From the NCBI RefSeq assembly GCF_003344865.1, contig NZ_CP031165.1, forward strand, positions 868,001 to 932,000: a stretch of DNA of 64,000 nucleotides, written 5' to 3'. A program made the position numbers and the translations under genes. Shown in pieces: positions 25,177-33,625 of this stretch. Under the pieces are notes generated by a model, which searched no databases, had not been told where the DNA came from, and worked only from the letters and a program-made list of their open reading frames with translations. The DNA comes from Euzebya pacifica (GTDB lineage: Bacteria > Actinomycetota > Nitriliruptoria > Euzebyales > Euzebyaceae). Every line of letters begins with the position of its first letter. The first letter of the stretch is position 1.

Positions 25177-25354
25177 GCCCCCGCCTCGCGAGGGCCGGCC
25201 CCGTGGTGCATGGGACGCCTGGGTGCGGGGGACCGCGCACACCGGCCGGGGAGGAAGGGCGGACATGAAGGAGGGGAGTCGCGCCATGGTGGTTGTCCAC
25301 AGGGCTGACGTGGTTCTCGGGTGAGGGACGGCGCGACGCGTCACGCTCCGAGGC

Positions 25355-26440
25355 ATGGCCACGCCCGTCCCCTCACCCTCGGTGTTCGTCATCGCCCCGC
25401 CAATGACACGCTGGGCCCCTGTGGGGATGGTTGCGGCGTCCCAAGCCGGTCACATCGCGGTGTGGCAGGCGCGGGCGCTCGGGTTGGCGGCGGAGGACAT
25501 CAGGCGGCGCGCCCGGCGTGAGGCATGGACGCGGGTGCACCACTCGGTCTGGCGCCTGCCCGGTGTGCCCGCCTCGACCCTCGGACGGCTGTGGGCGGCA
25601 GCACTGGCGGTGGCCAACCAGTCTGCAGCCGCCCGGCTGGCGTCGACGCCCTCGGCCCCGGGTGACCTCCACCGCGTCCTGATGGACCTGGTGATGGTCA
25701 CCGGCTGGTCTGCGGCGGCCCTGGCCGGGTTCGACCGGCCACGGATCCTGCGACCCCAGCTGGCGGTGCCGGCAACGGTGATGACACGACGACCCGACAT
25801 CGACCTGGTGCGCAGCCGGCGTGGTGTGGCCGGCTTCTGGGCCGATCTCGACGGCCTGCCCGTGGCCACTCCACCGCGGATGCTATGGGATGCGGCGCAC
25901 CTCTCGAGGGGGAAGGTGGGCGCCGTGGGTGCGCTGGGTGACCTCGCCACCTACCTCGACCGCACCCGACGGTTCGCGGTGGAGGAGCTGCTGGGCCTCG
26001 TCGACGAACCAGCCGCGTTCGGGTTGCCGACGAGGCCACCCCGGCTGTTGCGAGCCTGTGCCGAGGAACTGCGGCCGGGCTTCTCCCACTCCGGGACGGA
26101 GGAGGTGGCCCGTCGCATCGCTGCCTCGGTGTGCGCCGAGCTGGGGCTTCGGCTCCACCCCTCGCCCTACGACATCGTCGACAGGGACGGACGTGTCCTC
26201 GGTGAAGCCGACCTGGCCATTCCTGACATCCGCTTCGACGGTGAGGTCGACGGCCCCCACCACGACTCGCCCAGACAGCAACGGCACGACCGGCGCCGCG
26301 ACCGCAACGTCAGGGGCATCGACTGGGTGGTCGAGCGCTACCCCACGAGCATGATCGACGACGACCGCGACGCATTCCGACGGCGGCTTCGATCCGACGT
26401 CGTGGCCCGCGCCCGGGCGGTCGGAAGGGTCCTCGGCTGA
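25355..26440 (+). CDS. AbiEi-antitoxin-like N-terminus with DUF559/Vsr-like nuclease-fold C-terminus
   Basis: The 361-residue protein belongs to a group common in Actinomycetota. The N-terminal winged helix (about residues 28-70, ASQAGHIAVWQARALGLAAE, then RRARREAWTRVHHSVWRLPG) resembles the AbiEi antitoxin domain. The C-terminus (about 250-355) has the restriction-like fold pattern: a conserved Glu in the SGTEEVAR helix, then VLGEADLAIPDIRFDGEVDG, HHDSPRQQRHDRRRDRNVRG and IDWVVERYP, with Asp/Glu residues at PD-(D/E)XK-like positions. No toxin partner is adjacent, so it is probably not half of a local toxin-antitoxin pair. The start could also be ATG 25403. Confidence 0.72.
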   Translation: MATPVPSPSVFVIAPPMTRWAPVGMVAASQAGHIAVWQARALGLAAEDIRRRARREAWTRVHHSVWRLPGVPASTLGRLWAAALAVANQSAAARLASTPSAPGDLHRVLMDLVMVTGWSAAALAGFDRPRILRPQLAVPATVMTRRPDIDLVRSRRGVAGFWADLDGLPVATPPRMLWDAAHLSRGKVGAVGALGDLATYLDRTRRFAVEELLGLVDEPAAFGLPTRPPRLLRACAEELRPGFSHSGTEEVARRIAASVCAELGLRLHPSPYDIVDRDGRVLGEADLAIPDIRFDGEVDGPHHDSPRQQRHDRRRDRNVRGIDWVVERYPTSMIDDDRDAFRRRLRSDVVARARAVGRVLG

Positions 26441-26478
26441 CAGCGTTTCGGCGCCCTGTCGTGGGGAACGTTCGTGGC

Positions 26479-26961
26479 ATGAGCACTCCGCAGCAACCAG
26501 AACTCCACCGCAGCAAGGAAACGCCGGAGATGGACCTCGACAACGTCGCGGGCAACCTCGAGGCGCGCGACCAGCCCGGCCGCTCGGGAGGCAAGGGACG
26601 GCCGGTTCCGGCGGACAACAGGCAGGGGCACCACCCCGCACACGAGCAGGACAAGCCCGACCTCGACAAGTTCGCGGCCAAGTTCGGCCTGGTCGACGAG
26701 ACGGTCGACGAGACGGTCGACGAGGAGTCCTCGCCGGACGCGGTGCGCACCCACGCTGCGTCGTCCTCGGCTGCCCGATCCTCGAGCACGCCGCCCTCGT
26801 CGCTGGGCCTCCTCAACGAGGGGGCGAAGGTGATCGCGTCGCTGCAGAACGCCGGGCGAGCGGCCACCGCAGCCTCCCTCGCCCTGACCGCTCGCACGAT
26901 GCGCCTGGCCGCTGACCTCGTGGACCGACTCGGCGACGACGTGGCACCGCGCGGCGCCTGA
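26479..26961 (+). CDS. Hypothetical, mostly disordered protein
   Basis: The 160-residue product is hydrophilic and low in complexity up to about residue 105, rich in Glu, Asp, Lys, Pro and Ser, with an in-frame triple repeat of TVDE-type units coded by three 12-bp DNA copies (26691-26724). The last 55 residues form likely amphipathic helices (LNEGAKVIASLQNAGRAATA, then LALTARTMRLAADLVDRLGD). No family is recognised. The ATG at 26479 is used; GTG 26461 would add six residues. Composition and codon pattern support coding, but the function is unknown. Confidence 0.6.
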   Translation: MSTPQQPELHRSKETPEMDLDNVAGNLEARDQPGRSGGKGRPVPADNRQGHHPAHEQDKPDLDKFAAKFGLVDETVDETVDEESSPDAVRTHAASSSAARSSSTPPSSLGLLNEGAKVIASLQNAGRAATAASLALTARTMRLAADLVDRLGDDVAPRGA

Positions 26962-27003
26962 CACGGCTGGACCCGGCCGACGCCACACCGGGGTCGGTCG
27001 CCC

Positions 27004-27145
27004 GTGCGCGATGCACACCCCGCAGGGCGGCCCAACGCGCACACCCAACAGCCTCGTGTGCGATGCACGTCTGCCGACGTTGGCGATGTCGCACGCCGGC
27101 CGACCCCGGGTGCGTTGCACGCCTTGGGATGGTGGGGATCGCACA
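27004..27145. repeat. Intergenic cluster of GTGC/GCAC imperfect palindromes
   Basis: Between a hypothetical gene and the DUF4916 gene (268 bases without a gene) related words recur: GTGCGCGATGCAC (27004-27016), GTGTGCGATGCAC (27056-27068), a partial GCGATGTCGCAC (about 27083-27094), GTGCGTTGCAC (27110-27120) and GATCGCACAC (about 27137-27146). The main copies are 52-54 bases apart. They may be binding sites or degenerate repeats. Confidence 0.6.
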
Positions 27146-27229
27146 CACCGGGTGGGGCCGGGACCGGACCGGGCCGGTCAGGACGAGGGCGGGCCGGGCA
27201 CGCCGGGGGACGACGCGGAACCAGGCCCG

Positions 27230-27772
27230 CTAGGGGAGGACGCCGACGTGGGCCATCGCCATGCGGACGAGGCGGTCCTGGCCGCCCGTCATCTCGGTGG
27301 CGACGAGGGGGGAGGTGGCGTCCTCGACGCTCATCCACGAGAAGTCGAGGGTGTCCTGGCTGGGGGAGCACTCGCCGCTGACGGGCACGACGTAGACCAG
27401 GCTGACGGCGTGCTGGCGGGGGTCGGAGAAGCCGGTGCGGGACGGGTCGGGGAAGTACTCCGCCACCGTGAAGGGGGAGGGGTTGGGCGGCAGCAGCGGT
27501 TCGGCGTCCGGTCCGAGGTCCTTGGTCAGGTGACGCCACAACGAGTCGCGGATCGTCTCGCCGTACAGCACGCGACCGCTCACGATGGCCCGGGACACGG
27601 TGCCGTCGGGGCGGGGGCGCAGCAGCAGCCCCACCTTCGTCACCGTCCCGAGGTGGTCGGTGCGCACGGGAACGGCTTCGACGTACACCGTCGGCACGCG
27701 CTCGCGGATCCAGGACAGCTCCTCGTCCTCCAGCCAACGGTGCTGGGTGGACAGGATGTCGGCGTCGCTCAC
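27230..27772 (-). CDS. DUF4916/NUDIX-like family protein
   Basis: The 180-residue product resembles actinobacterial DUF4916 proteins with a NUDIX-like fold. Its N-terminal motif is LEDEELSWIRERVPTVYVEA, followed by GTVTKVGLLLRPRPDGTVSR, AIVSGRVLYGETIRDSLWRH (in place of a full NUDIX box) and SGECSPSQDTLDFSWMSVED near the C-terminus. The canonical NUDIX REx2EExGU glutamates are incomplete, so hydrolase activity is uncertain. GTG 27772 leaves 50-odd bases before the stop-less upstream region and has a weak AAGGA. The gene stands alone, divergent from the TPR-like gene. Confidence 0.75.
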   Translation of the reverse strand: MSDADILSTQHRWLEDEELSWIRERVPTVYVEAVPVRTDHLGTVTKVGLLLRPRPDGTVSRAIVSGRVLYGETIRDSLWRHLTKDLGPDAEPLLPPNPSPFTVAEYFPDPSRTGFSDPRQHAVSLVYVVPVSGECSPSQDTLDFSWMSVEDATSPLVATEMTGGQDRLVRMAMAHVGVLP

Positions 27773-27902
27773 TCGGGGGTCCTTCCCGCGGGGGTGGGTC
27801 TCGGCCCCGCAGTGTGGCACGCCGGGTCCGACCCGACCGACCGGGCGCCCTCGACCCTGTTAAGGTCATCATGGATGGGCAGCAGCACGAGCGGCACTGT
27901 CA

Positions 27903-28820
27903 GTGGTTGAGTCGACCAGCGAGACAGCACCGTCGCTGGGAAGAGACGCGCTGAGCGGACGACTCGAGCGTGCGCTGACCGCGCTCGAGGACCGCGACGG
28001 CCCCTCGATCCAGTGGCGGCGGGCGTGGCTGCTCACCGCCGCAGGGCGGTACGGCGATGCGCTCGAGGCCTGCGAGCTGGCCAAGCAGGGGGCACCGATC
28101 GTCCAGGCCGCCGCGCTGATGGCCGAGGCCATGCTCTACCGCCAGGTCTCGTTGCACGCCCGGGCCGAGGTCGCCGACGACCTGGCGTTGGAGACCCTCA
28201 GGGCCTCGCGTGTGCGCAGCCCGTCGGTGCGAGCCGCCATCCGGGTCGGGCAGGTGGCCGACGCGGTCGGGCTCGGCGCCGACGACGCGGTCCTGGCGCG
28301 ACGGGTCAAGGTCGCCGCCGGTGCGGTGACGACGGCCGGATCCTGGCGGCAGAAGGTCCGGCTCACGTGGGTCAGGGGAGAGGTCGCCATGGTGCGCGGC
28401 GCCTACCGCGACGCCGATCGGGCCTTCGGTACCGGCGCGCGCATCGCCCACGACCAGGGCGCTCGTCGACACGAGGCCAAGTCGTTGATCTTCCTCGCGG
28501 CGGCATCTGCGGCCCGTGAGCAGCAGTCCGAGGCCGTCCGGCTGGCCCGGCGCGGCCTGCAGCTGGCCGCCCGCTGCGGTGCTGCCCCGCTGGTGTGGCC
28601 GGCGGAGCTGATCCTCGCGGAGGTCGACACCGACGCGGCCGAGGAGCATCTCGACCGTGCGCGCCGCGTGGCCGGTGGCCTGATCGACTCCCTCCCCGAA
28701 CCGCTCCAGGCGGAGGCGCGTGCCCGTCCCCCCGCGAGCTGGCTGCTGACCCTCGACCCGCAGGGGGCCGGACACGTGACCGACGACCCCTCGCCGTTGG
28801 ACATCCCCACCGACGCGTGA
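27903..28820 (+). CDS. Helical-repeat (TPR-like) protein, function unknown
   Basis: The 305-residue product is almost all alpha-helical, with Ala-rich helix pairs such as RRAWLLTAAGRYGDALEACE, RAEVADDLALETLRASRVR, TWVRGEVAMVRGAYRDADRA and AEEHLDRARRVAGGLIDSLP spaced like TPR units. No catalytic motif is seen, so a scaffold or sensor role is most likely. It precedes the GAF-SpoIIE phosphatase gene, which may be functionally linked. The start is uncertain: GTG 27903 or TTG 27906. A TAAGGT box (27861-27866) lies upstream, and two short frames (ATG 27871 and ATG 27875) intervene. Confidence 0.65.
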   Translation: MVESTSETAPSLGRDALSGRLERALTALEDRDGPSIQWRRAWLLTAAGRYGDALEACELAKQGAPIVQAAALMAEAMLYRQVSLHARAEVADDLALETLRASRVRSPSVRAAIRVGQVADAVGLGADDAVLARRVKVAAGAVTTAGSWRQKVRLTWVRGEVAMVRGAYRDADRAFGTGARIAHDQGARRHEAKSLIFLAAASAAREQQSEAVRLARRGLQLAARCGAAPLVWPAELILAEVDTDAAEEHLDRARRVAGGLIDSLPEPLQAEARARPPASWLLTLDPQGAGHVTDDPSPLDIPTDA

Positions 28821-28823
28821 GGA

Positions 28824-28849
28824 CCGACGGGCAGGGTTGCCCCCGTCGG
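28824..28849 (+). terminator. Possible hairpin terminator
   Basis: CCGACGGG (28824-28831) pairs with CCCGTCGG (28842-28849) across a 10-base loop, directly after the TPR-like gene. No T-tract follows, so it is a weak call. Confidence 0.35.
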
Positions 28850-28858
28850 GGCCGGCCG

Positions 28859-28864
28859 TAGGCT
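28859..28864 (+). promoter_or_regulatory. -10 hexamer TAGGCT upstream of the SpoIIE phosphatase gene
   Basis: TAGGCT is about 55 bases before ATG 28920, so here a leader of roughly 45-50 bases is expected, without a clear Shine-Dalgarno. Confidence 0.35.
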
Positions 28865-28919
28865 TGACGGGCCGCGCCCAACCCCCGCGCGTCGTCCGGA
28901 CACCTGCCCCAGACCTCCG

Positions 28920-30635
28920 ATGACCTCTGCTGACGCCACGGCCTCGACCGCTGCCCGGACCCCCCACACCGACCCGGGGGTGCTGCCGGCACTCATCGGC
29001 CTGCTCCGACGGGTTGCCGAGGCCACGACCGCCGGCGACGTGCTGGCCGCGCTCGTCGACACGGTCGTGACCACGACCGACGCCACCGGTGCCGCGGTGC
29101 TGGAACGCAACGACACGAACGGACGAGTCGAGGTGACCGCCCACTACGGTGTGGGCCTCCCAGACGACCAGGCCTCCCTGGCCGCGCTCTGGGCCTCCAC
29201 CGGCAGCGAGCTGCCGATGACCTGGTCCGGACCCGCGGCCGTGCCGCCGCCGCTGCGCGGACGGGCGGAGTGGACGGCGGGGCTGGTCATGGAGCTGGGT
29301 GTCGAGGAACCTCCCAGCCGCGTGCTGCTGATCGCCGGCGGCAACGTCGCCGACGGCCTGGGCACCTACGGCGACCTGGCGATGGCGGTGACGCCGGCCC
29401 TGGACGCCCTTCGCCAGCACCAGCGCATGGCACGCACACGGAACCTGCTGGATCGGGTGACGGAGCTCGCCGCACGCCTGACCCGTGCGGGGACCGTGGC
29501 CGGCCTGCTCCTCGCGCTGGTCGAGGAGGTGGCCGACCTCGAGGTCGTCACGGCCACGGTGGTGTGGCGCCTGGTGGCCGACACCGATGCCGACCGGCTC
29601 GTGGCCGAGGCCGAGGCAGGCCCGGGCCTGAGCCTGCTCCAGCACGGGATGGACGACGAGGTGGAGCAGCGCATCCGTGGCGTGCTGGCCCATGGCACGT
29701 CCCGGGCAGGGCGAGCGATGCTCGCGGCGCCCGCACCCCTGTCCGACGGTCGACTGCTGACCCTGCTGCCCATCGGGGTCCAACCCCGTCGCGTCCTCGG
29801 GCTGCTGCACGACCGCCTCCTGGACCCCGAGGTCCACGGTGTGCTGTCCACGCTCGTCGGTGCGCTCGGACCAGCGCTGGTCAACGCCGGCCTGGCGACC
29901 GAACGACGGACCCTGCTGGGGACGTTCAGCCGGACACTGCGCCCGGGCCGGGTCCCTGCCGCGACCGACATCGGGGTTGAGCACCACCCCAACACCACGG
30001 CGGCGGAATCCTTCGGCGGTGACTTCTTCGACTGGTTCGAGCCGGACGCGCACCGCGTGCTGCTGGCGCTCGGCGACGTTGCCGGCAAGGGCGTCCCGGC
30101 CGCGGCCGCCGCCAGCATGGCCGTGTGGTCGCTGCGGGCGCTGGGGCGGCAGGGGACCGGACCGAACGTGCTGGCACGGCTGCTGGACACCGCCGTCGCC
30201 GAGGAGCTCGGCGGCGAACGGTTCGTCACCCTCGCCCTGCTCGACATCGACACCACGACGTGGCGCGTGCGGATGGTGCTCGCCGGCCACCCGGCGCCGT
30301 TGCTACTGCGGCACACCACCCCGCCGGAGGAGCTGGAGCTGCATGCCGACCGTCCACTCGGCGTGATGCCGCTCGGCCCGGCGTTCACCACCCACGAACG
30401 GCAGCTCGAACCCGGGGACGCGCTGGTGCTGTTCACCGACGGGGCGACCGAGGCGCAGGCCCCCGACGGCGAACGGCTGGGACGGGACCGGCTGCGTGCG
30501 GCCGCGCAGGCGGCATGGGCGCCCGGGTCCGTCCGGGCAAGCGAGCTGGCGGGCGCGCTCTGGTCGGCGGTGCATGCTTGGTCTGGTGGGCCCCCCGACG
30601 ACGACTGCGCGCTCATCGTCCTGCGCCGACCCTGA
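28920..30635 (+). CDS. GAF-domain SpoIIE/RsbU-type PP2C protein phosphatase
   Basis: The 571-residue protein has an N-terminal GAF-like sensor region (about residues 20-185), a second sensor-like region (about 190-335) and a C-terminal PP2C-type SpoIIE domain (about 345-571). Phosphatase motifs are SFGGDFFDWF and LALGDVAGKGVPAAAAA for metal binding, VLAGHPAPLLL, VLFTDGATEAQ and the last DDDCALIVL. Such phosphatases dephosphorylate anti-anti-sigma factors in partner-switching control of stress sigma factors; no anti-sigma pair is in the window. The TPR-like gene lies just upstream and the lipoprotein gene 8 bases downstream. Confidence 0.88.
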   Translation: MTSADATASTAARTPHTDPGVLPALIGLLRRVAEATTAGDVLAALVDTVVTTTDATGAAVLERNDTNGRVEVTAHYGVGLPDDQASLAALWASTGSELPMTWSGPAAVPPPLRGRAEWTAGLVMELGVEEPPSRVLLIAGGNVADGLGTYGDLAMAVTPALDALRQHQRMARTRNLLDRVTELAARLTRAGTVAGLLLALVEEVADLEVVTATVVWRLVADTDADRLVAEAEAGPGLSLLQHGMDDEVEQRIRGVLAHGTSRAGRAMLAAPAPLSDGRLLTLLPIGVQPRRVLGLLHDRLLDPEVHGVLSTLVGALGPALVNAGLATERRTLLGTFSRTLRPGRVPAATDIGVEHHPNTTAAESFGGDFFDWFEPDAHRVLLALGDVAGKGVPAAAAASMAVWSLRALGRQGTGPNVLARLLDTAVAEELGGERFVTLALLDIDTTTWRVRMVLAGHPAPLLLRHTTPPEELELHADRPLGVMPLGPAFTTHERQLEPGDALVLFTDGATEAQAPDGERLGRDRLRAAAQAAWAPGSVRASELAGALWSAVHAWSGGPPDDDCALIVLRRP

Positions 30636-30642
30636 CTCGCGC

Positions 30643-31515
30643 GTGGTCGGGGTCCGAAAAGGCATGCTCGCGGCGGCGCTGGTGCTGCTGCTCGCGGGCT
30701 GCCTCCCCGAGGTGCCCGCGCCGGTCGTCGTGCAGACGATGGCGCCCGGTTCGGATGAGATCCTGCAGGCCCGAGAAGCCCTCGGCGAGGACGTCGTCGC
30801 CGTTGCCCGCCTGGTCGTCGGCACACCGGCACAGCTGGAGGAGCTGCGCTTCGACGTCCAACGCGGGGCGCCGCAGCAGGCCATGCAGGACATCCTGCGC
30901 CAGCACGCGGACGCGCTCCTGGCGGACGCCGACGCGTTGCTGGCCGACGCCATGGGGTTGCAGGTCGACGCGGGGGAGCTGCCGGCCGACGCCGATGCCG
31001 ACGCGGTCGGCCGTGTGGCCCAGGCGGCCTCCCTCGCCGGTGAGCTCGCCGAGCTCGGTCGCATGGCCGCTGAGGAGACCCTTCGTGACGTCGACGGCCT
31101 GACCCCCGTCATCGCCTTCGACATCGCGCTCGACGACCTCGTGGAGGCCTGGAACGTGAGGGGATCCCGCAGCCAGCAGGTGGAACGGTTCGAGCAGCTG
31201 GTCGCCGAGGCCGACGAGCTGGTGCGCGCGGCGCGACGGCTGGACGTCGGCGACTGCACGCTGCTGCGCACGAACCGGATCCGCTGGGCCGAGCTGCTCG
31301 CCGCACGGACCGCCGAGCTCCGCGACGCGGCGCTGGAACGAGCAGGCACCCGGTTCGACGAACTCCGCGAGCGCTTCTCCAGGGCGCCGCACGGGGAGGA
31401 TCGTGCGGTCGCGGACTCCGAGACGAGCGCCTGCTGGGCCCGTGGCTCCCGCGCCGCGGACCTGGCCCGGTCGGCTGCCGAGCTGGTGGACGAGATCGAG
31501 TCCCAGCTCAGCTGA
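30643..31515 (+). CDS. Predicted lipoprotein, helical, function unknown
   Basis: The 290-residue product has a lipoprotein signal: GTG 30643 gives VVGVRKGMLAAALVLLLAGC, with basic residues, a hydrophobic core and the lipobox LLAG-Cys at residue 20; ATG 30664 would remove the basic n-region, so the GTG is preferred. The mature protein is mostly long Ala-rich amphipathic helices (ADALLADADALLADAMG, ERFEQLVAEADELVRAARR), suggesting a helical bundle or coiled coil. No enzyme motif is seen. It lies at the left border of the glycan locus, 8 bases after the phosphatase and before the DUF4012 gene. Confidence 0.72.
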   Translation: MVGVRKGMLAAALVLLLAGCLPEVPAPVVVQTMAPGSDEILQAREALGEDVVAVARLVVGTPAQLEELRFDVQRGAPQQAMQDILRQHADALLADADALLADAMGLQVDAGELPADADADAVGRVAQAASLAGELAELGRMAAEETLRDVDGLTPVIAFDIALDDLVEAWNVRGSRSQQVERFEQLVAEADELVRAARRLDVGDCTLLRTNRIRWAELLAARTAELRDAALERAGTRFDELRERFSRAPHGEDRAVADSETSACWARGSRAADLARSAAELVDEIESQLS

Positions 31516-31549
31516 GCGCCCGGGGGACGGGGATCCTCCGCCACCGGGC

Positions 31550-31555
31550 TACGCT
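31550..31555 (+). promoter_or_regulatory. -10 hexamer TACGCT, leaderless layout
   Basis: TACGCT ends 6 bases before GTG 31562 of the DUF4012 gene, the first gene of the glycan locus proper. Confidence 0.5.
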
Positions 31556-31561
31556 GTTGGC

Positions 31562-33589
31562 GTGAACGATCCCGATGACATCGAGGTCGTGGACCTGCGT
31601 CAGCTGGTCGACACGATCCCCCGCCAGCGCGAGCTCCTGCCTCCTTCGGAACTGAATGATCGCCCCCGCGGAGCGGCGCGCCATCGAGCTCGTCGCCCGT
31701 GGCTGCGCGCACTCGTCGGGGGCCTGGCCGTGTTCGGCATCGGCTGGGCGGTGCTGGCCGTCGTCTCGCTCGTGTCGCTGCGCGCGGACGTGCCCGGCAC
31801 CCGGGACGCCCTGCTGGACGCGCGGGCCGTCCTCAACGACGGCGATGTCGGCTCGGCAACCGACCTGTTCGACGTCGCGGCAGGGGACCTCCAGGACATC
31901 GCCGACCGTGTGAGCTCCCCCGTGGTGGCCCCGGTCCGCCTGATTCCCCACTACCGCCGAACCCTCGACGCGGTCGGCGACCTCGGACGAGCCGGTGGAC
32001 TGGCTGCCAGCGCCGCCGCGAAGGTGACCTCGGCGCTGGCCGAGGGCGAGGGTGGACTGGGGGCACTGACCCCGCGCGACGGCCGGATCCCCGTCCAGCG
32101 GATCGCCGAACTCGGACCGGTCCTGGAGGCAGCATCCGCCGATGTCGTGACGGCGCTGGAGATGGCGAGGGCGGTCCCGGCGACCGGGGTCGACGAGGCG
32201 GTGGCCGAGGGGCGTGCGGAGTTCATCGACATCATGGAACCGACGGCGGAGCAGCTGGCCCTCGGGGTCGAGATCACCCAGGTGCTGCCGGCGGTGTTCG
32301 GTGCCGACGAACCGCGGCGCTACGTGGTGATGGCCTCCAACCCCACCGAAGCACGTGGGACCGGCGGGTTCTTCGGCGCCTACGTCGTGATGGACGCCGT
32401 CGAGGGGGAGCTGTCGTTCGGCCGTGTGGGGGAGACCCTCGACCTGCCCGTGCCGGCTGATGGTTCCGTCGTGGAGTGGGTCGACCCCTCCTTGCAGGAG
32501 CGATGGGAGATCTACGGCGGGTCGACGCGCATCCGCAGCATCAACATGACGCCGGACTTCCCGTCCGCCGCGACGATGATCGAGCGGTACTGGGCAGCGG
32601 TCCTCGGCGAGGAGGTCGACGGTGTCATCGCCGTCGACCCCTACGCGTTCGAAGCGATGCTGGAGGTGAACGGACCGATCGAGCTGCCGGGGTTGGGGGA
32701 GATCGCTTCCGAGGACGTCGTGGAGTTCGTGAGCTACTCGGCGTACTCGCTGATCGGCAACCCCATCGAGCGCAAGCGACTGATCGGCAACGTTGCCGCA
32801 TCGACGCTGCAGGGGTTCCTCGATGGCCCCGGTGACGTGACGCCGAGCGATGTCCTGGACGCCCTCGGCCGGATGGCCCGTCGGGACAGCCTGCTGATCC
32901 ACTCCGCACGCCCCGCGGAGCAGGCCCTCCTGGAGCGGACGGGGCTGGCCGGCGAGCTGGACCACGGTGACGGGGACATGCTCGCCGTGATCCTGAACTC
33001 CGGCTCGGGCTCCAAGATCGACTACTTCCTCGACCGGACCGTGCGGTACGACGTGACGATGGGGGACGGGGGACGCGTCGACACCATCATCCGTGCGGGG
33101 TTCGTCAACAACGCCCCCGCCTCGGGTGAGCTGGCGTACATGATCGGGCCTCCCGACACCCCGGTGGACTTCGTGGCGGGGGACAACGTGGGGTACGTCT
33201 CGGTCTACGGCGCACCGGGGACGACGTTCCACGAGATTCCCGACATCGGGTACGGCGACTACGAGACCACCGAGTCCGTCGAGCTCGGGTATCCCGTGGC
33301 CTCCACCTGGATGCTGATCCCCTCGATGCGGTCCCGCGAGCTGATCTACTCCGCAACCACACCCGAGGCGTGGGAGCAGGACGGTGAGGACCGCGTCTAC
33401 CGACTCCGGTACGTGCACCAGGTCACGGTGAGGCCCACCGAGCTCCAGGTGCAGATCAGGATTCCGGACGGGTTCGAGCCCGTGGACCTTCCCGAGGACG
33501 TCGCCGTGGCGGACGGACACGTCACCATCGTCGAGCAACCACGTTCCGACCTCGACCTCGAGGTGCGCTTCCGGCCAGCCGGTCCTTGA
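31562..33589 (+). CDS. DUF4012 domain membrane protein
   Basis: The 675-residue protein has a cytoplasmic N-terminus (about 1-48), one transmembrane helix (about 49-72, LRALVGGLAVFGIGWAVLAV) and a large outside part. The DUF4012 signature follows: RRYVVMASNPTEARGTGGFF (about 259-278), ATMIERYWAAVLGEEVDGVI, then VILNSGSGSKIDYFLDRTVR and a beta-rich C-terminus. DUF4012 proteins are frequent in actinobacterial exopolysaccharide loci, but their biochemical function is unknown. GTG 31562 is supported by TACGCT 6 bases upstream. The Wzz/kinase gene follows after 36 bases with its own box. Confidence 0.88.
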   Translation: MNDPDDIEVVDLRQLVDTIPRQRELLPPSELNDRPRGAARHRARRPWLRALVGGLAVFGIGWAVLAVVSLVSLRADVPGTRDALLDARAVLNDGDVGSATDLFDVAAGDLQDIADRVSSPVVAPVRLIPHYRRTLDAVGDLGRAGGLAASAAAKVTSALAEGEGGLGALTPRDGRIPVQRIAELGPVLEAASADVVTALEMARAVPATGVDEAVAEGRAEFIDIMEPTAEQLALGVEITQVLPAVFGADEPRRYVVMASNPTEARGTGGFFGAYVVMDAVEGELSFGRVGETLDLPVPADGSVVEWVDPSLQERWEIYGGSTRIRSINMTPDFPSAATMIERYWAAVLGEEVDGVIAVDPYAFEAMLEVNGPIELPGLGEIASEDVVEFVSYSAYSLIGNPIERKRLIGNVAASTLQGFLDGPGDVTPSDVLDALGRMARRDSLLIHSARPAEQALLERTGLAGELDHGDGDMLAVILNSGSGSKIDYFLDRTVRYDVTMGDGGRVDTIIRAGFVNNAPASGELAYMIGPPDTPVDFVAGDNVGYVSVYGAPGTTFHEIPDIGYGDYETTESVELGYPVASTWMLIPSMRSRELIYSATTPEAWEQDGEDRVYRLRYVHQVTVRPTELQVQIRIPDGFEPVDLPEDVAVADGHVTIVEQPRSDLDLEVRFRPAGP

Positions 33590-33612
33590 CGTGTTCGACC
33601 CACGCTGACCGG

Positions 33613-33618
33613 TAGTCT
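33613..33618 (+). promoter_or_regulatory. -10 hexamer TAGTCT, leaderless layout
   Basis: TAGTCT ends 7 bases before GTG 33626 of the polysaccharide co-polymerase/kinase gene. Confidence 0.45.
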
Positions 33619-33625
33619 CCCCGGC

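Noticed and set aside
25265-25324. 19-codon frame preceded by a GGAGG-like sequence after groEL
   Set aside because: Too short, no independent promoter, and the purine-rich sequence lies inside the frame.
25355-26440. AbiE-type toxin-antitoxin or abortive infection system
   Set aside because: Only an AbiEi-like domain is present. No AbiEii nucleotidyltransferase toxin follows; the neighbours are a terminator and a disordered hypothetical protein.
27871-27954. Leader peptide (27 codons from ATG 27871) before the TPR-like gene
   Set aside because: A TAAGGT box precedes it at a leaderless distance, but the frame has no recognisable attenuator structure and overlaps the gene start in another frame.
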